From Gammaproteobacteria bacterium (GTDB lineage Bacteria; Pseudomonadota; Gammaproteobacteria; DSM-19610), in contig JAPHQV010000051.1 in the NCBI GenBank assembly GCA_026197075.1, positions 1 through 48,856 on the forward strand: 48,856 nt of DNA, read 5' to 3'. The notes beneath the pieces were generated by a model. It was not told the origin of the DNA, searched no databases, and saw nothing but the letters and a program-made list of their open reading frames with translations. Within the stretch, counting starts at the first letter, position 1. Every line of letters starts with the position of its first letter. Positions 45,356-48,856 of the stretch are shown here, piece after piece. The translations under genes and the position numbers were made by a program.

Positions 45356-46504
45356 TCAACGATCCGGGGATTGCACCTGCAAAACCGTGAGCAGGCCGCC
45401 CTTGCCGAGCACATACAACCGCTCGCCCACCGCTTGCAGGCGAGCGATGCCACGACTATCCGTGCGCAGGCGACCCACCAGGTCGCCGTCGATGCGCGAC
45501 AGCAGGTGTACATAGCCTTCGTAATCACCTACCGCCACCAGGTCACCGAAGGGCACCGGGGCGGTCAGGTCGCGCAGGCGCAGGGCGTCCTGCTTCCACA
45601 GGGAGGCGCCATCGCGGCGATCGAGGCCCCAGACCTGGCTCTGGTCGTCGGTTACGTACAGCTGGCTGAAATCCACACCCAGACCGGCATAGGCGGACAT
45701 CTCCCGGCGCCAGTCGATCTGGCCGGCGCGCATGTCCACCGCCGCCACCTGGCCCTGAAAGCTGACCGCATAGGCGGTCAAGCCATCGATGACCGGATCG
45801 GCGTCCAGGTCCACCATGCGTTCCAATTCGGAACGGCCACGGGGTTCGGCAATGGCCAGTTCCCAAGCGGTGCGCCCCTGCTCCACGCCCAGCAACGCCA
45901 ATCGGCCATTGGCAAAACCCGCCAGCACGGCACCGCCGGCCAGGGCCGGGGTGCTGCTGCCGCGCAAGGTCAGTGCCGGCATGGTCCGGTCAAATACCCA
46001 ACGTCGCTCGCCACTGGCCGCGTTCAGCCCGGTCAGGGTGCCATCGACACTTTGCACCACCACCACACCCCGGTCGATGCGTGGTACCGCCAGCACCTCG
46101 CTGGCAACCCGCGCCCGCCAGACTTCGGTCCCGTCACGCATGTCCAGCGCCAGCACCTCGCCGTCACTGGTACCCATGACCACCAGGCCTTCCCCGGCAT
46201 CGACACCGGCGGAGATGGGTGCCCGGGTATTCACATCCCAGAGCGGTTCACCCTTTTCCCTGTCCAGTGCGTACACGCGCCCCTTGCGATCGGCAACATA
46301 CACCTGGTTACCCACGAAGGCGGGTCTCAGGCTCACGAATTGCTTATCGTGGCCACTGCCGGCACGCCGTTCCCATACCGTCTCCAGCTTCACCCGCTGT
46401 TCGATGCCGGTGAGCGGCGTCGGTGGTTCGCTGGTGTCCTTGCCACGCAAGGCGCAACCGCCCAGCAACATCAACAACACGAAGTACCAGAGCCCGTGTT
46501 TCAT
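45356..46504 (-). CDS. bamB: Outer-membrane assembly lipoprotein BamB
   Basis: 382 residues with a lipobox MLLGGCAL (Cys near 17). The rest is an eight-bladed PQQ-type propeller with repeats such as VYVADRKGRVYALDREKGEP LW, LALDMRDGTEVWRA and LTGLNAASGERRWVF. BamB supports BamA in inserting beta-barrel proteins. The start overlaps the yfgM stop by ATGA, so the two are translationally coupled. Confidence 0.96.
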   Translation of the reverse strand: MKHGLWYFVLLMLLGGCALRGKDTSEPPTPLTGIEQRVKLETVWERRAGSGHDKQFVSLRPAFVGNQVYVADRKGRVYALDREKGEPLWDVNTRAPISAGVDAGEGLVVMGTSDGEVLALDMRDGTEVWRARVASEVLAVPRIDRGVVVVQSVDGTLTGLNAASGERRWVFDRTMPALTLRGSSTPALAGGAVLAGFANGRLALLGVEQGRTAWELAIAEPRGRSELERMVDLDADPVIDGLTAYAVSFQGQVAAVDMRAGQIDWRREMSAYAGLGVDFSQLYVTDDQSQVWGLDRRDGASLWKQDALRLRDLTAPVPFGDLVAVGDYEGYVHLLSRIDGDLVGRLRTDSRGIARLQAVGERLYVLGKGGLLTVLQVQSPDR

Positions 46505-47130
46505 AGTACGTCGTCCAGCTTGATGCGCAGCAGCGGCCGGGTGGGGGCATCCTCATCCAGCTGATCCAGGGCGACACGATAGGCGTCACGGGCCGCAGCC
46601 CGGTCGCCCCGGGCAAGGGCGATATCCCCGCGCAGCTCGGCATACAGGGGCGCGTACGCTCCCGTAGCCGGTGCCTGGGCGAGTTGCGCCTCGGCGGCGC
46701 TGAAATCCTCCATGGCCACCAGCAGGCGCACCAGGCGCAGGCGGGCGCTGTGACGAAGCGCCTCGGTCTTGCCACGCTCCAGCGCCCACTGCAACTGGGC
46801 GCGCGCCGCCTCCAGTTCGCCCTGTTCGATCTGCAGCCGGGCCATGCCCAGGGCGGCCAGTGCCGCGTAGGGACTGTTACTGTGCTCGCTCACCAAGGCG
46901 TCGCCGGCCTGGCTGACCTGCTCGGCATCGCTGCGCTCCAGTCCGTTCATGAACTGTACGTAGAGATGAGAGGCGGATTCCTGCTGGCGATCCTGGTAAC
47001 TGAACCAGGCACGGCTGCCGAAGATCACCGCCAGGCCCAGCAACAGGCCGGTGATGACCGAGCTGCCGTTTTCCTTCCACCAAGTCTTGAAGGCCTCGAT
47101 TTGTTCTTTTTCCGATTCGTATGCTTCCAC
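46501..47130 (-). CDS. yfgM: YfgM-family TPR membrane protein
   Basis: 209 residues. A short cytoplasmic N-terminus (YESEKEQIEAFKTWWKENGS), one membrane helix (VITGLLLGLAVIFGSRAWF) and a periplasmic TPR domain (ALAALGMARLQIEQGELEAA, LRLVRLLVAMEDFSAAEAQL). YfgM works as an ancillary SecYEG/PpiD partner for exported proteins. Encoded between hisS and bamB as in most gammaproteobacteria. Confidence 0.95.
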   Translation of the reverse strand: MEAYESEKEQIEAFKTWWKENGSSVITGLLLGLAVIFGSRAWFSYQDRQQESASHLYVQFMNGLERSDAEQVSQAGDALVSEHSNSPYAALAALGMARLQIEQGELEAARAQLQWALERGKTEALRHSARLRLVRLLVAMEDFSAAEAQLAQAPATGAYAPLYAELRGDIALARGDRAAARDAYRVALDQLDEDAPTRPLLRIKLDDVL

Positions 47131-47242
47131 GTATGCAATCCCCAGTGCTGTTCAATCTTCCTGTCGAAATGAAACCCGACCTGCAAAAATCCTGCTGTTC
47201 CGCTGCCGCGATCTGTCGGGCCGGACGCCGACAGGAGGCCTT

Positions 47243-48514
47243 CTACAGCGGCAGCAGCGCCGCCAGTCGCCCGGGCAGGTCCACCTCGGCCACCATTTCC
47301 TGTTCTCCGCCGCGCAAGGGCTTGAGGCCCACCTCGCCCGCGTCCAGTTCACTGTCGCCGAGGACCAGCGCCAGTTGTGCGCCACTCTTGTCCGCGCGCT
47401 TGAACTGGTTCTTGAAGCTGCCGCCACCGCCGTTGAGCAGCACGCGCAGTCCGGGCAAGGCATCGCGCAACCGGTCCGCCAGAATGAGGCCATGGGCCTC
47501 GGCACGCTCGCCGACCGTGACCAGGTAGACCTGGGGTGCGACGGAAGGGAACGCCACGCCGGATTCTTCCAGCAGCGCGATCAGGCGCTCGATGCCCATG
47601 GCGAAACCCACCGCCGGGGTGGAACGACCACCCAGGTATTCCACCAGGCCGTCATAACGACCGCCGGCACAGACCGTGCCCTGGGCACCCAGACGGGTGG
47701 TCACCCATTCAAACACTGTCCGGCCATAGTAATCCAGCCCCCGCACCAGTCGCGGGTTGAGTTCGTAGGCCAGGCCGGCGCCATCCAGCAGGGCGCACAG
47801 GCGCGTGAAGTGCTGCTTCGATTCCTCATCGAGGTAATCACTCAGGCGCGGCGCCGCTTCGATCAGGGCCTGCATGTCCGGGTTCTTGCTGTCGAGGATG
47901 CGCAGCGGATTGCTCTCCAGGCGCCGCAGGCTGTCCTCGTCCAGGCTCCCGCGATGCTGTTCCAGGTAGGTCACCAGGGCCGCGCGGTAGTGGCCGCGCG
48001 CTTCCAGCGTGCCCAGGGAATTGAGCTGCAGGGTCACATCGCGCAGTCCGAGTTCGCGCCACATGCGCGCCGTCATGAGGATCAGTTCCGCGTCGATGTC
48101 GGGGCCGGTCATGCCGAATACCTCGACACCAACCTGGTGAAATTGGCGGTAGCGGCCCTTCTGGGGCCGCTCATGGCGGAACATGGGACCCATATACCAG
48201 AGCCGCTGCTGCTGGTTGTAGAGCAGACCCTGCTCGATGCCGGCGCGCACGCAGCCCGCCGTGCCTTCCGGGCGCAGCGTCAGGCTGTCGCCATTGCGAT
48301 CCGCGAAGGTATACATCTCTTTCTCGACGATGTCGGTGACCTCGCCGATGGAACGCTGGAACAGCTCGGTCTTCTCCAGGATGGGCAGGCGGATCTCCTG
48401 GTACCCATAGGCATGCAGCACGGTACGCACCCGGTCTTCCAGGTACTGCCATGCGGGGGTCTGGTCCGGCAGGATGTCGTTCATCCCGCGGATGGCTTGA
48501 ATGCTGTTCGCCAT
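47243..48514 (-). CDS. hisS: Histidyl-tRNA synthetase
   Basis: 423 residues, the usual length. It starts [20 protein letters not shown]. Class II motifs: motif 2 around [20 protein letters not shown], histidine-specific [13 protein letters not shown] and motif 3 [15 protein letters not shown]. The C-terminal anticodon-binding domain has [13 protein letters not shown]. It charges tRNA-His. First of the hisS-yfgM-bamB-der series in this window. Confidence 0.97.
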   Translation of the reverse strand: MANSIQAIRGMNDILPDQTPAWQYLEDRVRTVLHAYGYQEIRLPILEKTELFQRSIGEVTDIVEKEMYTFADRNGDSLTLRPEGTAGCVRAGIEQGLLYNQQQRLWYMGPMFRHERPQKGRYRQFHQVGVEVFGMTGPDIDAELILMTARMWRELGLRDVTLQLNSLGTLEARGHYRAALVTYLEQHRGSLDEDSLRRLESNPLRILDSKNPDMQALIEAAPRLSDYLDEESKQHFTRLCALLDGAGLAYELNPRLVRGLDYYGRTVFEWVTTRLGAQGTVCAGGRYDGLVEYLGGRSTPAVGFAMGIERLIALLEESGVAFPSVAPQVYLVTVGERAEAHGLILADRLRDALPGLRVLLNGGGGSFKNQFKRADKSGAQLALVLGDSELDAGEVGLKPLRGGEQEMVAEVDLPGRLAALLPL

Positions 48515-48552
48515 AGTGTGCTTGTGTCGCTCAGGTGGGCAGGTGAAGTGCC

Positions 48553-48856
48553 CTACTCCAGACGCAGGCGTGCCACCGCGCCCCGGGAATGGGCCGAGGT
48601 GTCGATCGCCTGCCCGTCATATTCCAGGTCCACGCCCGCGGCATTCCCCAGCAACAAGCGGAAGGGTGGCGTGCCGGTCAGGACTTCGCGGCGTCCCGGA
48701 GACATCAGGCCGTACAACAGGCGCCCTTCCCGGTCCTGGATTTCCACCCAGCTCTCCTCGCGGAAGTTCAGCACCAGGCGTGCCTCCCGGGACGTGGGTC
48801 CGGAGCGAGGCTCAAGATCCGGAGACGGTTCCGGCTCGGATTCGGGCGCCACGGCC
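48553..48856 (-). CDS. RodZ-like protein, C-terminal domain only (cut by window edge)
   Basis: About 100 residues are visible: an acidic, Pro-rich linker then [34 protein letters not shown] and [20 protein letters not shown], the DUF4115 periplasmic domain of RodZ, which links cell shape proteins to the membrane. The N-terminal HTH and membrane helix lie outside the window. In many relatives ispG sits between rodZ and hisS; here hisS follows directly. Confidence 0.85.
   Translation of the reverse strand, partial: AVAPESEPEPSPDLEPRSGPTSREARLVLNFREESWVEIQDREGRLLYGLMSPGRREVLTGTPPFRLLLGNAAGVDLEYDGQAIDTSAHSRGAVARLRLE

Overview
The window looks like chromosome from a gammaproteobacterium, probably a chemolithoautotroph of the sulfur- or iron-oxidising type (Chromatiales-like). 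The support is the order rodZ-like / hisS / yfgM / bamB / der, the guaB-guaA pair next to xseA, a DsrC/TusE-like protein, an exported rhodanese, a Cyc2-like cytochrome-porin fusion, a SulP transporter and an SbtA bicarbonate permease with a PII-like partner. The organism is inferred; no rRNA or tRNA gene was seen.

Layout. 1-280: 3' end of an IS3-type element. 363-12030: a mixed region with a DsrC-like protein, nitroreductase, lipoprotein, the Cyc2-like protein with a small exported partner, a convergent pair of c-di-GMP proteins (degenerate HD-GYP and degenerate-GGDEF/EAL), a ParB-like protein and a SulP permease. 12038-12250: a 213-bp element with near-perfect inverted ends, carrying the last ~40 codons of a RAYT-like transposase. 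12256-17769: exported rhodanese, small exported protein, NapH/NosR-like 4Fe-4S membrane protein and TonB-dependent receptor; the last two lie between two copies of a ~290-bp duplication, one of which is a dead copy of the small exported gene. 17806-20528: a rhombosortase beside a very unusual substrate, in which an L-type-lectin/repeat protein with an internal GlyGly-CTERM signal is fused in frame to a second signal-like segment and an outer-membrane beta-barrel.

20760-34490 is an accessory island. Four imperfect direct repeats (cores near 20911, 26721, 27779 and 34473) share a sequence matching the 3' end of guaA; the fourth is the guaA 3' end itself. They divide the region into three cassettes: a redox/stress module (DUF2798, FMN reductase, pirin, LysR, AraC, DUF1772, NmrA), a lone VapBC toxin-antitoxin pair, and a module with an antitoxin, a frameshifted toxin, an AT-rich kinase, DUF4386, nitroreductase, EamA transporter, VOC protein, cyclase and LysR. 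The arrangement suggests serial site-specific insertion at guaA. No integrase lies in the window.

34473-48856 is mostly housekeeping: guaA, guaB, xseA, a PII-like/SbtA pair, M23 peptidase, an unusual HTH-ferredoxin-reductase fusion, mlaA, der, bamB, yfgM, hisS and the C-terminal part of a RodZ-like protein. Two REP-type inverted repeats lie beside guaA and the M23 gene.
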